A stretch of 64,000 nucleotides of DNA, taken from assembly GCF_001571285.1 (NCBI RefSeq), contig NZ_BCTM01000015.1, positions 1-64,000 of the forward strand, written 5' to 3'. The notes under the pieces were generated by a model. That model worked only from the letters and a program-made list of their open reading frames with translations, made no database searches and was not told the DNA's origin. Shown piece after piece: positions 32,679 to 43,015 of the stretch. Positions within the stretch are counted from its first letter, which is position 1. Each line of letters begins with the position of its first letter. The position numbers and the translations under genes were made by a program. The DNA comes from Kluyvera cryocrescens NBRC 102467 (GTDB lineage: Bacteria; Pseudomonadota; Gammaproteobacteria; Enterobacterales; Enterobacteriaceae).

Positions 32679-32930
32679 GATAGTGTTTCTCTTTAAACAG
32701 CTGTTAGGGGGATGTAACCGGTCTGCCCCGATAATATCACGCCGCACCCTCAGCGCAACCGCCGACGTCGCGAGAGCGCAGAGTATGATAAACTGAAGCA
32801 TCAAACTTTGAGGGTTGAGTTTCTGCGCCCTGATCGTGGTAGCGCTTACATTGGCTGAATCGAATCGTGCGAAGCAACCTTACCTTCCCGCGGTCAGCCC
32901 TCTATTTCGGCATAGACAAGAGGACGTTTA

Positions 32931-34361
32931 ATGCCTGATTTTCTCTCCTTTATCAGCGAGATACTTTGGGGTTCGGTAATGATTTACCTGCTCCTCGGCT
33001 GCGGTCTGTGGTTCACATGGAGAACCGGCTACATCCAGTTTCGCTACATCCGTCAGTTTAGCAAAAGTCTGAAAAGAAGCCTGACGCCCCGCGAAGGCGG
33101 TCTGACCTCATTTCAGGTTTTGTGCATCAGCCTTGCCGCGCGAGTGGGCAGTGGCAACCTCGCCGGCGTAGCTTTAGCCATTACCGTCGGCGGCCCCGGC
33201 GCGGTGTTCTGGATGTGGATTGCCGCCATTATCGGCATGGCCAGCAGCTTCGCTGAATGTTCGCTGGCGCAGTTATACAAAGAGCGTGACGCCAGCGGAC
33301 AGTTTCGCGGCGGCCCGGCTTGGTACATGTCCCGTGGGCTTGGAATGCGCTGGATGGGCGTCGTGTTCTCTCTGCTGCTCCTCCTCGCCTATGGGCTGAT
33401 TTTCAATACCGTGCAGGCCAACTCAACCGCACACGCGCTGGAATATGCCTTCGATATCCCTAAAGCCGTCACAGGCATCGTGATGGCACTGCTCGCCCTA
33501 CTGGTGATCCTGCGCGGGATGAAGGGCGTGGCGAAATTCAGCCAATGGGTGGTACCGTTTATGGCGCTGCTGTGGGTCGCGACATGCCTGCTGATCACGC
33601 TATGGCATATCGTCGAGCTGCCCGCCATCATCGAGATGATTATCCGCAGCGCGTTTGGCTGGCAGGAGGCAGCAGCGGGCGCGGTGGGCTATAGCGTAAG
33701 CCAAGCTATCACCAGCGGTTTCCAACGCAGCATGTTCTCCAACGAGGCTGGCATGGGATCGACGCCGAACGCGTCGGCCGCCGCGTCCTCATTCCCTCCA
33801 CATCCCGCCGCACAAGGGATTGTTCAGATGATTGGCGTCCTTATTGATACCATCGTCATCTGTAGCGCAAGCGCGATGGTGGTATTGCTGGCGGGCCACG
33901 GAACCAAAACCACCAGCTACGACGGTATCCAACTCATTCAGCATGCGATGAACGTACTGGTCGGCGACTGGGGAGCCAGCTTCGTGGCACTGGTGATGAT
34001 GTTGTTCGCCTTCACCTCGGTGGTGGCAAACTATGTCTACGCCGAAAACAACCTGATCTTTTTACGTTGGGATATGCCGTGGGCCATTTGGCTGCTACGC
34101 ATAGCCACACTGCTGATGGTGGTCGCCGGCAGTTTGCTCAATCTCCCGCTCGTCTGGCAGATGGCTGACGTGATCATGGCGCTAATGGCCATCACCAACC
34201 TGACGGCAATTTTGCTGCTTTCACCGGTGGTACGCATTATTGCTACTGACTACCTGCGCCAGCGTAAACTGGGCGTAACGCCAGTGTTCGACCCCGACTA
34301 TTACCCGGAGATTGCCCAGCAGCTGGCGCCGGAGAGTTGGGATCAACCGCCGCGCCAATAG
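32931..34361 (+). CDS. yaaJ: sodium:alanine/glycine symporter family protein
   Basis: This 476-residue membrane protein of the AGCS family (AlsT-like) has the E. coli YaaJ length. About ten transmembrane segments are visible. The family motifs AARVGSGNLAGVA near residue 70 and SNEAGMGSTPNASAAA near residue 270 are intact. E. coli YaaJ is predicted to take up alanine or glycine with sodium. It lies 66 bp upstream of yaaA. Confidence 0.95.
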   Translation: MPDFLSFISEILWGSVMIYLLLGCGLWFTWRTGYIQFRYIRQFSKSLKRSLTPREGGLTSFQVLCISLAARVGSGNLAGVALAITVGGPGAVFWMWIAAIIGMASSFAECSLAQLYKERDASGQFRGGPAWYMSRGLGMRWMGVVFSLLLLLAYGLIFNTVQANSTAHALEYAFDIPKAVTGIVMALLALLVILRGMKGVAKFSQWVVPFMALLWVATCLLITLWHIVELPAIIEMIIRSAFGWQEAAAGAVGYSVSQAITSGFQRSMFSNEAGMGSTPNASAAASSFPPHPAAQGIVQMIGVLIDTIVICSASAMVVLLAGHGTKTTSYDGIQLIQHAMNVLVGDWGASFVALVMMLFAFTSVVANYVYAENNLIFLRWDMPWAIWLLRIATLLMVVAGSLLNLPLVWQMADVIMALMAITNLTAILLLSPVVRIIATDYLRQRKLGVTPVFDPDYYPEIAQQLAPESWDQPPRQ

Positions 34362-34427
34362 CAGCAATCGATCACCTGATAGCGTTTTTTTGTTAAAGTT
34401 GAGTGAAATTTTCTGCAAGGACTGGAT

Positions 34428-35201
34428 ATGCTAATTCTGATTTCTCCTGCTAAAACGCTCGATTACCAAAGCCCGCTGGCAACGACGCGCTATACCCAGC
34501 CCGCGCTATTGGAGCATTCCCAACAGCTGATTGGCGTTGCGCGTCAGCTCTCCGCCCCGCAAATTAAAGCGCTGATGGGGATTAGCGACAAGCTGGCCGA
34601 CCTGAACGCCACGCGTTTCCACGACTGGCATCCGGACTTCACACCGGATAATGCGCGCCAGGCGATCCTTGCGTTTAAGGGGGATGTCTACACCGGGCTC
34701 CAGGCGGAAACCTTCAGCGAAGCCGATTTCGATTTTGCCCAAAAACACTTGCGTATGTTGTCCGGCCTTTATGGCGTGCTGCGCCCACTGGATCTGATGC
34801 AGCCCTATCGTCTGGAGATGGGGATTCGTCTGGAAAACCCGCGCGGCAAAGATCTCTACCAGTTCTGGGGGGACGAAATCACCCAAACGCTGAATAGCGC
34901 GTTAGCGGATCAGGGGGATGATGTGCTGGTGAATCTGGCATCAGATGAATACTTCCGCTCGGTAAAACCCAAAGCGCTCAACGGGCAAATCATCAAGCCG
35001 GTGTTCCTCGACGAGAAGAATGGCAAATTTAAGGTCATTAGCTTCTACGCTAAAAAGGCGCGCGGGTTGATGAGCCGTTTTATCATCGAAAACCGCCTGA
35101 GCAAGCCCGAACAGCTCACCGGCTTTAACAGCGAAGGGTATTTCTTCGATTCGGCAAGCTCAACCCACGACGAGCTGGTCTTTAAACGCCACGAGCAGTA
35201 A
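34428..35201 (+). CDS. yaaA: peroxide-stress protein YaaA
   Basis: This 257-residue DUF328 protein begins [17 protein letters not shown], as in the family. In E. coli it is induced by OxyR, lowers intracellular free iron during peroxide stress and binds DNA. The conserved [11 protein letters not shown] and [13 protein letters not shown] segments are present. It has a good AAGGA site ahead of the ATG and ends at a bidirectional terminator shared with yaaX. Confidence 0.96.
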   Translation: MLILISPAKTLDYQSPLATTRYTQPALLEHSQQLIGVARQLSAPQIKALMGISDKLADLNATRFHDWHPDFTPDNARQAILAFKGDVYTGLQAETFSEADFDFAQKHLRMLSGLYGVLRPLDLMQPYRLEMGIRLENPRGKDLYQFWGDEITQTLNSALADQGDDVLVNLASDEYFRSVKPKALNGQIIKPVFLDEKNGKFKVISFYAKKARGLMSRFIIENRLSKPEQLTGFNSEGYFFDSASSTHDELVFKRHEQ

Positions 35202-35204
35202 CGC

Positions 35205-35236
35205 AAAAAAAGCCCGGCAATGCCGGGCTTTTTTTT
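35205..35236. terminator. bidirectional terminator between yaaA and yaaX
   Basis: AAAAAAAGCCCGGCA, a very short loop and TGCCGGGCTTTTTTTT end both convergent transcripts. Confidence 0.92.
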
Positions 35237-35239
35237 GGA

Positions 35240-35569
35240 TCAGTGATGATTTGGTGGTGGACGATGATCATCGCGATGATCGTTACCCGGGCCGCGATTG
35301 TCATGCCCACGATTGTCATGATGATCATCATGACCGCGGTCGTCGTGACGCGGTGGCGGCGTATGCGCATGCCAGCGGTTATCTCGCCATTCGTAATGCT
35401 CTTTCCACCAGCTATGGTCGCGCCAGTGTCCGCCATCCCAATAGCGTCCGCTATTATCCTGATCGCCAATCTGTAGCTTCACTGCGGGGATCAGCGTTAT
35501 CTCCGCAGCCTGTACCATGACCGGAGCTGCCAGCATCATTGCCAGTGCAAACATCGCAGGTTTTAACAT
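35240..35569 (-). CDS. yaaX: DUF2502 small secreted protein YaaX
   Basis: This 109-residue protein has a signal peptide (MLKPAMFALAMMLAAPVMVQA) and a mature part that begins with the DUF2502 core (AEITLIPAVKLQIGDQD, then WDGGHWRDHSWWKEHYEW). The C-terminal third is rich in His and Asp (HDDRGHDDHHDNRG), suggesting metal binding. It matches E. coli YaaX in position and sequence, although the His-rich tail is longer. Function is unknown. The repetitive tail also creates long open frames on the other strand, which are not genes. Confidence 0.93.
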   Translation of the reverse strand: MLKPAMFALAMMLAAPVMVQAAEITLIPAVKLQIGDQDNSGRYWDGGHWRDHSWWKEHYEWRDNRWHAHTPPPRHDDRGHDDHHDNRGHDNRGPGNDHRDDHRPPPNHH

Positions 35570-35764
35570 GGGGAACTCCTTTGTTCATCATTTGCCTATG
35601 GGGCCGATGAAGAGAGCTTACCGTGGTGAAACCCTGTTGGTTATTCTCCGCAATCCTATATTGTAACCTCCCGCATTTATTGGGAATTTCTCCTTTTTCT
35701 CTGCGGAATATCTACATAATTTCTCCCTATTTCCCCCTCCGTTCAGAAGGGGGAAACGGAGACG

Positions 35765-37051
35765 TTACGCGTTACTCATCATCAGCTTACGCAGCGCGGC
35801 ATAGTCAGCCGGCAGGTTATGCGACAGCAGTGGCAGGTCGGCGCGATCCGCCAGCGCCTTTGGCAGTGGCAGCGTTTCTTGCAGGATCTCTTCTACGCTC
35901 TCTTTGAACTTCGCCGGATGCGCAGTACCAAGGAACAGCCCGTACTCACCTGGTTGCAATTGATCGCGCAGCGCACGGTAGGCAATGGCGGCGTGCGGCT
36001 CGGAGGTGTAGCCCAACGCCTGCAGCTCGCGCATCGTCGCTTTGGTGGTCTCATCATCAACCGCAGCATAGCCCAGCTCGTTCAGACGCCAGATCTTGCG
36101 GCGGAACAGCTCTTCCACGCGCGGCCAGTTGTTCGGCTGGCTGACGTCCATCGCGTTAGACAGGGTCGCCTGAGTCGCTTTTGGCGCCCATTTACCATCC
36201 TGCAGGAAGCGCGGCACGGTATCGTTGGCATTCGTCGCGGCAATAAAGCGCTTAATTGGCAGGCCTAATGATTTGGCCAGCAGACCGGCTGTCAGATCGC
36301 CAAAGTTGCCGCTCGGCACGGAGACCACCAACTGATTGCGCGCTTCCTGCGGCAACTGAGCCACCGCTTCGAAGTAGTAGCAAATCTGCGCCAGCAGGCG
36401 GCTAATGTTGATGGAGTTCGCGGAGTTGAGGCCCAGCGCCACTTTCAGCTCTTCGTCGTCAAAGGCCTGTTTGACCAGCGCCTGGCAGGCATCGAAATCG
36501 CCGTCGATGGCCACGGTTTCAATATTGCCACCTAACGTACAGAATAGTTTTTCCTGCAGCGGGCTGATTTTGCCGCGCGGGTAAAGAATGACCACTTTGA
36601 CGTTTGGCAGGCCATAGAAGGCATGTGCCACCGCCGCACCGGTATCGCCGGACGTCGCAGTCAGAATAGTCACCGGTTTTTCGCCCGCGATAAGGGTCAG
36701 CATCTGCGCCATAAAGCGACCGCCAAAATCCTTAAACGCCAGGGTTGGGCCATGGAACAGCTCCAGACAACCGATATCTTCCTGCACGTTATTCACCGGC
36801 GCCGGGAAGGTAAACGCATTGCCAATGCGCTTCGCGAGTTCAGCCTGTGGAATTTCATCACCGATAAACGCGGAGAGAATTTTCGCGCTGCGGGTGACGA
36901 AATCCTGCGTCAGCAGGTCATCAATGTCGGTGAGGTTGAATTCCGGCAGATCGTGCGGGAAGAACAGCCCTTGATGTTTGCCAAGCCCTTGAGTAACGGC
37001 CTGCGCAAAGCTGACCTGTTCATTGTGATCTTTTAAATTGTAGAGTTTCAT
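35765..37051 (-). CDS. thrC: threonine synthase
   Basis: This 428-residue PLP enzyme converts O-phosphohomoserine to threonine. The PLP lysine lies in LAFKDFGGRFM near residue 107, and the phosphate loop is in VSVPSGNFGDLTAG. The length matches E. coli ThrC. It is the last gene of thrLABC, three bases after thrB. The 195 bp between it and yaaX show no clear terminator. Confidence 0.98.
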   Translation of the reverse strand: MKLYNLKDHNEQVSFAQAVTQGLGKHQGLFFPHDLPEFNLTDIDDLLTQDFVTRSAKILSAFIGDEIPQAELAKRIGNAFTFPAPVNNVQEDIGCLELFHGPTLAFKDFGGRFMAQMLTLIAGEKPVTILTATSGDTGAAVAHAFYGLPNVKVVILYPRGKISPLQEKLFCTLGGNIETVAIDGDFDACQALVKQAFDDEELKVALGLNSANSINISRLLAQICYYFEAVAQLPQEARNQLVVSVPSGNFGDLTAGLLAKSLGLPIKRFIAATNANDTVPRFLQDGKWAPKATQATLSNAMDVSQPNNWPRVEELFRRKIWRLNELGYAAVDDETTKATMRELQALGYTSEPHAAIAYRALRDQLQPGEYGLFLGTAHPAKFKESVEEILQETLPLPKALADRADLPLLSHNLPADYAALRKLMMSNA

Positions 37052-37054
37052 CAG

Positions 37055-37984
37055 TTATCCCACGACTCGTGCGCCGGCTGTATCCAGTCGACAAATATGA
37101 ACAAAACCTTCTTGATTCTGCAGGTAATTCTGGCCAAGCCAGTCGGCCACGCGCTGCGCCGTATCCGCTTTATCACACAGGGCAAATAGCGTCGGCCCGG
37201 AACCGGAAATGCCGCAGGCAATCGCACCAATACCAGCCACCGCCTGACGCGCCTCACTGAAGCCCGGCAGCAGTTTGGTACGGTACGGCTCGGCAATCAC
37301 GTCTTTCATCAGCTTCGCCGCCAACTGCGGTTGACGGGAATAGCAGGCGTGAATAAAGCCCGCCAGATGGCGGCCATGCGCAATACAATCCTGGCGGCGA
37401 TACTGCGCGGGTAAAATGGCCCGCGCTTCCGCCGTCGAGACTTTAATTCCTGGGTAGGCCAGCACCCATAGCCACTCTTCAAAACAAGGAACCTGCTGGC
37501 TGATGATGTCATTCTCTTCAATCATCAGCTGCATTCCGCCAAGGTAGCACGGAGCCACGTTGTCATAATGCACGCTGCCGGAGATACGCCCTTCCAGCTC
37601 GCCCATCAGGGCCAACATCCGGGTTTCATCCAGCGGTCTACCGCAATGTTCATTCATAGCGACCAGCGCTGCGACCACGGAACAGGCGCTGGAGCCCAGC
37701 CCTGAGCCAATCGGCATATTTTTTTCCAGCGTCATCGCTACCGGAATTTGTTTACCAATTTCCCGGCAGAACAGCTCCCAGCACTGGTAAACAATATTTT
37801 CATGTGGCTCGGTTGGCAGCTTATCCGCGAAGTGCCCCACATTTTGCAGACTGAAGCGGTCAGCCGCCTCAACCGTTACGTTATCACCCAGCAGACTGCC
37901 GTCAATCGGCGTCACTGCCGCGCCCAGGACATCAAACCCGACGCTCATATTGGCACTGGAAGCCGGGGCATACACCTTAACCAT
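37055..37984 (-). CDS. thrB: homoserine kinase
   Basis: This 309-residue GHMP kinase phosphorylates homoserine. The ATP loop [18 protein letters not shown] lies near residues 85-102, and the C-terminal GHMP motif [12 protein letters not shown] is present. The start at 37984 is two bases after the thrA stop and gives [12 protein letters not shown] as in E. coli; the longer frame overlaps thrA. Confidence 0.98.
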   Translation of the reverse strand: MVKVYAPASSANMSVGFDVLGAAVTPIDGSLLGDNVTVEAADRFSLQNVGHFADKLPTEPHENIVYQCWELFCREIGKQIPVAMTLEKNMPIGSGLGSSACSVVAALVAMNEHCGRPLDETRMLALMGELEGRISGSVHYDNVAPCYLGGMQLMIEENDIISQQVPCFEEWLWVLAYPGIKVSTAEARAILPAQYRRQDCIAHGRHLAGFIHACYSRQPQLAAKLMKDVIAEPYRTKLLPGFSEARQAVAGIGAIACGISGSGPTLFALCDKADTAQRVADWLGQNYLQNQEGFVHICRLDTAGARVVG

Positions 37985-37986
37985 GT

Positions 37987-40449
37987 TTAAACTCCTAACT
38001 TCCATGACAGTGTGCGCAGAAGATCGGCAAATACCCCTGCCGCCGTAACATCGTTACCTGCGCCATAGCCGCGCAGCACGAGCGGCAGCGGCTGATAATA
38101 GTGGCTATAGAACGCCAGGGCGTTTTCGCCGTTTTTCACTTTGTATAGCGGGTCATTGCCGTCGACCGCAGCCACCTTCACCCGACAAACGCCATCTTCT
38201 TCAATGTTACCAACATAGCGCAGCACTTTGCCTTCATCACGCGCTTTTGCCACGCGGGCAGCGAACTCATCGTCCAGTTGTGGCAGACGCGCCATAAAGC
38301 TTTCGGTGTCGCCAGAGGCATCAAAGCTTTCCGGTAATACCGACTCAACCACAATATCACTCAGCTCGAGGTGACGCCCGGTCTCACGCGCCAGGATCAG
38401 CAGCTTACGCGCCACATCCATGCCAGAAAGATCGTCACGCGGATCTGGCTCCGTATAGCCCATTTCGCGTGCGACACTTGTCGCCTCCGACAGACTCATA
38501 CCTTCATCAAGCTTGCCGAAGATAAACGACAGCGAGCCAGAAAGGATGCCGGAGAAATGCTGCAGTTCATCGCCAGCGTTCAGCAGGTTTTGCAGGTTTT
38601 CAATCACCGGCAGCCCCGCCCCAACGTTAGTGTCGTAGAGGAATTTACGCCGCGACTGCCCAGCCGCATGACGCAGCTGATGGTAGTAATCCATCGACGA
38701 GGTGTTGGCCTTTTTGTTTGGCGTCACCACGTGGAAACCTTCGCGCAAGAAGTCGGCGTATTGGTCAGCCACCGTTTGATTAGAGGTGCAGTCAACGATC
38801 ACCGGGTTCAGCAGGTGATACTCTTTCACCAGACGGATCAGACGCCCAAGATTAAACGGCTCTTTGGCCTCCGCCAGCTCCGCCTGCCAGTTTTCCAGAT
38901 TCAGTCCATGTACGCTGGTCAACAGCGCGCGGGAGTTCGCCACGCCGCAAACGCGCAGGTCGATATGCTTTTTCTTCAGCCACGCCTGCTGACGTTTGAT
39001 TTGCTCCAGCAGCGCACCACCGACACCGCCGACGCCAATCAGGAACACTTCAATCACCTGGTCGGTGTTGAACAGCATCTGATGGGTGACACGCACGCCG
39101 GTCACCGCATCGTCATTGCTGACCACCACGGAGATAGAGCGTTCGGATGAACCCTGAGCGATCGCCACGATGTTGATATTGGCACGGGCCAGCGCCGCAA
39201 AGAATTTTGCCGAGATGCCGCGCAGCGTCCGCATACCGTCACCGACCACCGAAATGATCGCCAGCCGTTCCATGATTGACAGCGGCTCCAGCAGTTCCTC
39301 TTTCAGCTCCAGATAGAATTCATCTTCCATCGCCTTTTTCGCCCGCGCACAGTCGCTCTGCGGAACGCAGAAGCTGATGCTGTATTCGGAAGACGATTGG
39401 GTGATCAGCACCACCGAAATACCGGCGCGCGACATGGTCGCAAAGACGCGAGCGGCCATGCCAACCATGCCTTTCATCCCAGGGCCTGAGACGTTGAACA
39501 TCGCCATGTTATTGAGGTTAGAGATGCCTTTGACCGGCAAATCATCTTCATCGCGGCTGGCGCCGATAAGCGTACCCGGAGCCTGCGGATTACCGGTATT
39601 TTTAATCAGGCATGGGATCTGGAACTGGGCAATCGGCGCGATGGTCCGCGGGTGCAGCACTTTGGCGCCGAAGTAGGAGAGCTCCATCGCTTCCTGGTAA
39701 GACATGCTTTTTAGCAGACGCGCATCGGGCACCTGGCGCGGATCGCAGGTGTATACCCCATCGACGTCGGTCCAGATTTCGCAACAGTCTGCGCGTAAAC
39801 AGGCCGCCAGCACAGCGGCTGAGTAATCGGAACCGTTACGCCCCAGAACCACCAGCTCGCCTTTTTCATTGCCGGCGGTAAAGCCCGCCATCAGTACCAT
39901 ATGGTCGGATGGGATCTGGCTTGCCACGATGCGGCGGGTTGATTCAGCAATATCGACTGTAGATTCAAGGTAATGGCCCACGGCCAGCAGTTTTTCAACC
40001 GGGTTAATTACCGTGACGCTGTGGCCACGCGCGCTCAGCAGTCCCGCCATGATAGCGATAGAGAGCTTCTCACCGCGGCAGATAAGACCAGCATTGACGC
40101 TGTCCGGGCACTGTCCCAGCAGGCTGATGCCGTGCAGGATATGTTTAATTTGGGCAAATTCGAGGTCAACGGCGGCTTTCAGTTCAGCGTGCGGGAAACC
40201 TGGCTGGGCGTCGGCGAGCCCGGAAAGCAGTTCAGCAAAGATACGTTCGGCGTCGGCAATATTGGTCAGCGCATCCTGCCCGCCAATGGTTTTTTCAATC
40301 ATCGCCACCAAATGGTTGGTGATTTTTGCCGGGGCAGAGAGCACGGTTGCTACCTGCCCCTGCCTGGCGTTGCTTTCCAGGATATCGGCTACGCGCAGAA
40401 ACCTTTCCGCGTTTGCCACTGATGTACCGCCGAACTTCAAGACTCGCAT
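37987..40449 (-). CDS. thrA: bifunctional aspartokinase I/homoserine dehydrogenase I
   Basis: This 820-residue protein, as in E. coli, joins an aspartokinase (residues 1 to about 250, [17 protein letters not shown]), two ACT-type regulatory modules (about 300-460) and a homoserine dehydrogenase (about 465-820, [17 protein letters not shown]). It catalyses the first and third steps of the aspartate pathway and is inhibited by threonine. AAGGGG precedes the ATG at 40449. An in-frame ATG 42 bp upstream lies within the attenuator and is not used. Confidence 0.98.
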   Translation of the reverse strand: MRVLKFGGTSVANAERFLRVADILESNARQGQVATVLSAPAKITNHLVAMIEKTIGGQDALTNIADAERIFAELLSGLADAQPGFPHAELKAAVDLEFAQIKHILHGISLLGQCPDSVNAGLICRGEKLSIAIMAGLLSARGHSVTVINPVEKLLAVGHYLESTVDIAESTRRIVASQIPSDHMVLMAGFTAGNEKGELVVLGRNGSDYSAAVLAACLRADCCEIWTDVDGVYTCDPRQVPDARLLKSMSYQEAMELSYFGAKVLHPRTIAPIAQFQIPCLIKNTGNPQAPGTLIGASRDEDDLPVKGISNLNNMAMFNVSGPGMKGMVGMAARVFATMSRAGISVVLITQSSSEYSISFCVPQSDCARAKKAMEDEFYLELKEELLEPLSIMERLAIISVVGDGMRTLRGISAKFFAALARANINIVAIAQGSSERSISVVVSNDDAVTGVRVTHQMLFNTDQVIEVFLIGVGGVGGALLEQIKRQQAWLKKKHIDLRVCGVANSRALLTSVHGLNLENWQAELAEAKEPFNLGRLIRLVKEYHLLNPVIVDCTSNQTVADQYADFLREGFHVVTPNKKANTSSMDYYHQLRHAAGQSRRKFLYDTNVGAGLPVIENLQNLLNAGDELQHFSGILSGSLSFIFGKLDEGMSLSEATSVAREMGYTEPDPRDDLSGMDVARKLLILARETGRHLELSDIVVESVLPESFDASGDTESFMARLPQLDDEFAARVAKARDEGKVLRYVGNIEEDGVCRVKVAAVDGNDPLYKVKNGENALAFYSHYYQPLPLVLRGYGAGNDVTAAGVFADLLRTLSWKLGV

Positions 40450-40475
40450 GGTTTGGACCCCTTGATCTTTAGTCG

Positions 40476-40512
40476 AAAAAAAAGCCCGCACTGTTTAGGT
40501 GCGGGCTTTTTT
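40476..40512 (-). terminator. thr operon transcription attenuator
   Basis: On the minus strand AAAAAAGCCCGCAC, a loop and GTGCGGGCTTTTTTTTT form a strong terminator between the thrL stop and thrA. By established knowledge of the thr operon, a ribosome stalled on scarce threonyl- or isoleucyl-tRNA in thrL prevents its formation. Confidence 0.93.
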
Positions 40513-40530
40513 CTGTGTTTCCTGTACGCG

Positions 40531-40599
40531 TCAGCCCGCACCGTTACCTGTGGTAATAGTGGTGGTGGTAATTGTCATAATGCTGCTGATGCGAATCAT
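40531..40599 (-). CDS. thrL: thr operon leader peptide
   Basis: This 22-residue open frame starts MIRISS and ends TGNGAG, as in E. coli ThrL. Seven threonine and five isoleucine codons make up more than half of it, which fits attenuation by threonine and isoleucine supply. The stop lies directly before the attenuator hairpin. The sequence just upstream of the ATG (CAGAGTACACAACATCC) is the same as in E. coli. An internal ATG at codon 8 could also initiate. Confidence 0.93.
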   Translation of the reverse strand: MIRISSIMTITTTTITTGNGAG

Positions 40600-40620
40600 G
40601 GATGTTGTGTACTCTGTTAT

Positions 40621-40749
40621 TTATATCTCTGTGGATTTCGAGTTACGGGAAGGCGGTAAGCGGACGAATCCCGATAAGCTTACTTTGGTAAGTGATTCGG
40701 GGAACGAACGCAGCCAAGCACCTGTAACCTGAAAGACGACGAGAATAGC
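40621..40749 (+). repeat. ERIC element in the thr leader
   Basis: The segment carries the enterobacterial repetitive intergenic consensus: GATTTCGAGTTACGGGAAGG, then GAATCCCGATAAGCTTAC, TAAGTGATTCGGGGAACG and AACGCAGCCAAGCACCTG, ending GACGACGAGAATAG. The central inverted repeat AGCTTACTTTGGTAAGTGATT folds as in other ERIC copies. It lies between the thr promoter and thrL, so it is transcribed into the leader RNA. Confidence 0.92.
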
Positions 40750-40771
40750 TGTCTGTGCCTTATACCCCTAT

Positions 40772-40800
40772 TGGTTAAAGTATATGGCCGGCCAAGTCAA
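40772..40800 (-). promoter_or_regulatory. thr operon promoter
   Basis: Minus strand: TTGACT (40795-40800), 17 bases, then TAACCA (40772-40777) within TACTTTAACCAATA, which is conserved with E. coli. The next bases, GGCACAGACAG, also match E. coli, and are then interrupted by the ERIC element. Together with the ERIC and thrL this accounts for the 334 bp between thrL and yjtD. Confidence 0.8.
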
Positions 40801-40933
40801 TGAATTTCTAACTTCGTCACGTTTCGAAATCACTTCATATCAGCCCGAGTAAGCGGCGACAAACCACCGCAACAGCCATAAGTTAAGCAAAATGTCGGGT
40901 TATAACACCATACAAAAACGCAATGACAGAATT

Positions 40934-41620
40934 TTACTCTGGGAGATTTTTTTCAATATCATGCAGCAATCGATGCAACATGACCGTATCGCGGTGCTCA
41001 AATAAGCCAATACGTTGTTGCAGCCAGTCAGCCAGTTTTACATCTCCGGCGACGTCCAGACGTTCGAGTAAGGCAGTGATACGTCCTCTTAACGCAATCA
41101 GCTGATTTTCGTCACCTGCCGTTGCCGCCACGTTCACCGTTTGTAAGAGCGAAGAGAGCTGATAACAATAAACCATCACTGCCTGACCCAGGTTCAGGGA
41201 CGGATAGTCTGCCACCATTGGCACGCCGGTTAGCACATCGGCCAGCGCCAGCTCTTCGTTGGTCAGCCCGGAATCTTCACGCCCAAACACCACTGCCGCG
41301 TGATCCATCCACTGCGATTTCTCCGTCAGCATCGGCACCAACTCCTGCGGCGTCGCGTAGTAATGGAAGCGTGCGCGACTGCGAGCGGTCGTGGCGATGG
41401 TGAAATCGACATCGTGCAAAGCGGCTTCAAGCGTTGGGTAGGTTGTAATGCCGTCGATAATATCGCCCGATCCGTGTGCCACCCAGCGGGTCGCTGGTTC
41501 CAGATGCGCGACGCTGTCAACGATACGCAGATCGTTAAAGCCCATGGTTTTCATCGCCCGGGCGGCTGCACCGATATTTTCGGCTCTTGCTGGTGAAACC
41601 AGCACAATAGATAAGCGCAT
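40934..41620 (-). CDS. yjtD: SpoU/TrmH-family RNA methyltransferase (LasT)
   Basis: This 228-residue protein of the SPOUT superfamily is related to TrmJ, which 2-prime-O-methylates tRNA. The motifs NIGAAARAMKTMGF (residues 15-28), VFGREDSGLTNEE (near 110) and LNLGQAVMVYCYQL (near 143) form the SAM-binding knot. E. coli YjtD has the same length and also lies upstream of the thr operon on the same strand. The substrate RNA is not established. Confidence 0.94.
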   Translation of the reverse strand: MRLSIVLVSPARAENIGAAARAMKTMGFNDLRIVDSVAHLEPATRWVAHGSGDIIDGITTYPTLEAALHDVDFTIATTARSRARFHYYATPQELVPMLTEKSQWMDHAAVVFGREDSGLTNEELALADVLTGVPMVADYPSLNLGQAVMVYCYQLSSLLQTVNVAATAGDENQLIALRGRITALLERLDVAGDVKLADWLQQRIGLFEHRDTVMLHRLLHDIEKNLPE

Positions 41621-42258
41621 TTAAAGTTCTCTTAATTTCCTGTTATCGGGCAATAATGTGATGTACTTCAACATATTGCGCAGCGCGAATTTACAAAAAC
41701 GCAACAAAAATCAATGAAATGATGTTTCATAACATATCAATGACTCTAAACTATTCCCCCTGAAACTATCACTTTTGAATGTTAACAGAAGTCATATATC
41801 TCTATGTTTATACGAACTATTTTCATTACCATCGAACAATAACAATTGGATTCACCACATTTATCAGTTAACCTGTGCAACTACTTGAGTTGTGGAAAAA
41901 ATGTGATAGGCGTTATCATTCCAGAGCGTTGATTTCACCAAACTGTTAACGTGCTACAATTGAACTTGATATATGTCAACGAAGCGTAGGTTTATTGGCT
42001 GTCTGGTGCCTCTTTACCTGTTATGTTGCTGTTAAAATGGTTAGGATGACAACCGTTTTTGACACTGTCGGGTCCAGAGGGAAGAGTACCCACGACCAAG
42101 CTAATGATGTTGTTGACGTTGATGGAAAGTGCATCAAGAACGCAATTACGTACTTTAGTCATGTTACGCCGATGATGTTAATTTTCGACATGCATCAGGC
42201 AGGTCAGGGACTATTGGTACTTCCTGTTTCGATTTAGTTGGCAATTTAGGTAGCAAAC
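41621..42258 (+). promoter_or_regulatory. arcA promoter and long 5-prime leader region
   Basis: This 638-bp AT-rich interval separates the divergent yjtD and arcA. In E. coli the same region holds several arcA promoters, including an FNR-dependent one, and a long leader. I see no single unmistakable FNR box. The sequence around 41992-42162 encodes the small yjjY frame on the opposite strand; the 80-codon plus-strand frame that overlaps it is not supported. Confidence 0.6.
41992..42162 (-). CDS. yjjY: small protein YjjY-like
   Basis: A 56-codon frame antisense to the arcA leader begins MTKVRNCVLDALSINVNN and continues IISLVVGTLPSG. The first half agrees closely with E. coli YjjY, a 46-residue uncharacterised protein in the same place and orientation; the second half differs and is longer. 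The conservation could reflect the arcA leader RNA on the other strand rather than a protein. No strong ribosome site precedes the ATG. Confidence 0.5.
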   Translation of the reverse strand: MTKVRNCVLDALSINVNNIISLVVGTLPSGPDSVKNGCHPNHFNSNITGKEAPDSQ

Positions 42259-42975
42259 ATGCAGACCCCGCACATTCTTATCGTTGAAGACGAGTTGGTA
42301 ACACGCAACACGTTAAAAAGTATTTTCGAAGCAGAAGGCTACGATGTTTTCGAAGCGACCGATGGCGCGGAAATGCATCAGATCCTGTCTGAAAATGATA
42401 TCAATCTGGTAATCATGGATATCAATCTGCCTGGGAAAAACGGCCTTCTGTTGGCGCGCGAACTGCGTGAGCAAGCAAATGTCGCCCTGATGTTCCTCAC
42501 CGGTCGCGACAATGAAGTCGATAAGATCCTCGGTCTGGAAATTGGTGCAGATGATTACATCACCAAGCCGTTTAACCCGCGTGAACTGACCATCCGTGCG
42601 CGCAACCTGCTGTCTCGTACCATGAATCTGGGTACCGTCAGCGAAGAACGTCGTAGCGTTGAAAGCTACAAGTTCAATGGCTGGGAGCTGGACATCAACA
42701 GCCGCTCTCTGGTGAGCCCGAACGGTGAACAGTACAAGCTGCCGCGTAGCGAATTCCGCGCAATGCTGCACTTCTGCGAAAACCCGGGCAAGATTCAGTC
42801 TCGTGCTGAACTGCTGAAGAAAATGACCGGCCGTGAGCTTAAGCCACACGACCGTACGGTTGACGTGACCATCCGTCGCATCCGTAAACATTTCGAGTCT
42901 ACGCCGGATACCCCGGAAATCATCGCTACGATCCACGGCGAAGGTTACCGCTTCTGCGGCGAGCTGCAGGAATAA
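42259..42975 (+). CDS. arcA: two-component response regulator ArcA
   Basis: This 238-residue regulator is of the OmpR/PhoB class. The receiver domain has the phospho-acceptor in [12 protein letters not shown] (Asp54). A winged-helix DNA-binding domain follows (about residues 135-235, [13 protein letters not shown]). With sensor ArcB it represses respiratory and TCA genes under low oxygen. Sequence and length are essentially those of E. coli. A clean terminator follows. Confidence 0.99.
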   Translation: MQTPHILIVEDELVTRNTLKSIFEAEGYDVFEATDGAEMHQILSENDINLVIMDINLPGKNGLLLARELREQANVALMFLTGRDNEVDKILGLEIGADDYITKPFNPRELTIRARNLLSRTMNLGTVSEERRSVESYKFNGWELDINSRSLVSPNGEQYKLPRSEFRAMLHFCENPGKIQSRAELLKKMTGRELKPHDRTVDVTIRRIRKHFESTPDTPEIIATIHGEGYRFCGELQE

Positions 42976-42981
42976 GAAAAC

Positions 42982-43008
42982 AAAACGGCGCTTTCAGCGC
43001 CGTTTTCA
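42982..43008. terminator. arcA/creA bidirectional terminator
   Basis: AAAACGGCGCT, loop TTC, AGCGCCGTTTTCATTTCT: a perfect 11-bp stem between the convergent arcA and creA stops. Confidence 0.9.
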
Positions 43009-43015
43009 TTTCTGC

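Noticed and set aside
41995-42237. An 80-codon plus-strand frame ending just before arcA
   Set aside because: It lies in the arcA leader and overlaps the better conserved yjjY frame on the other strand; no ribosome site or homologue is recognised.
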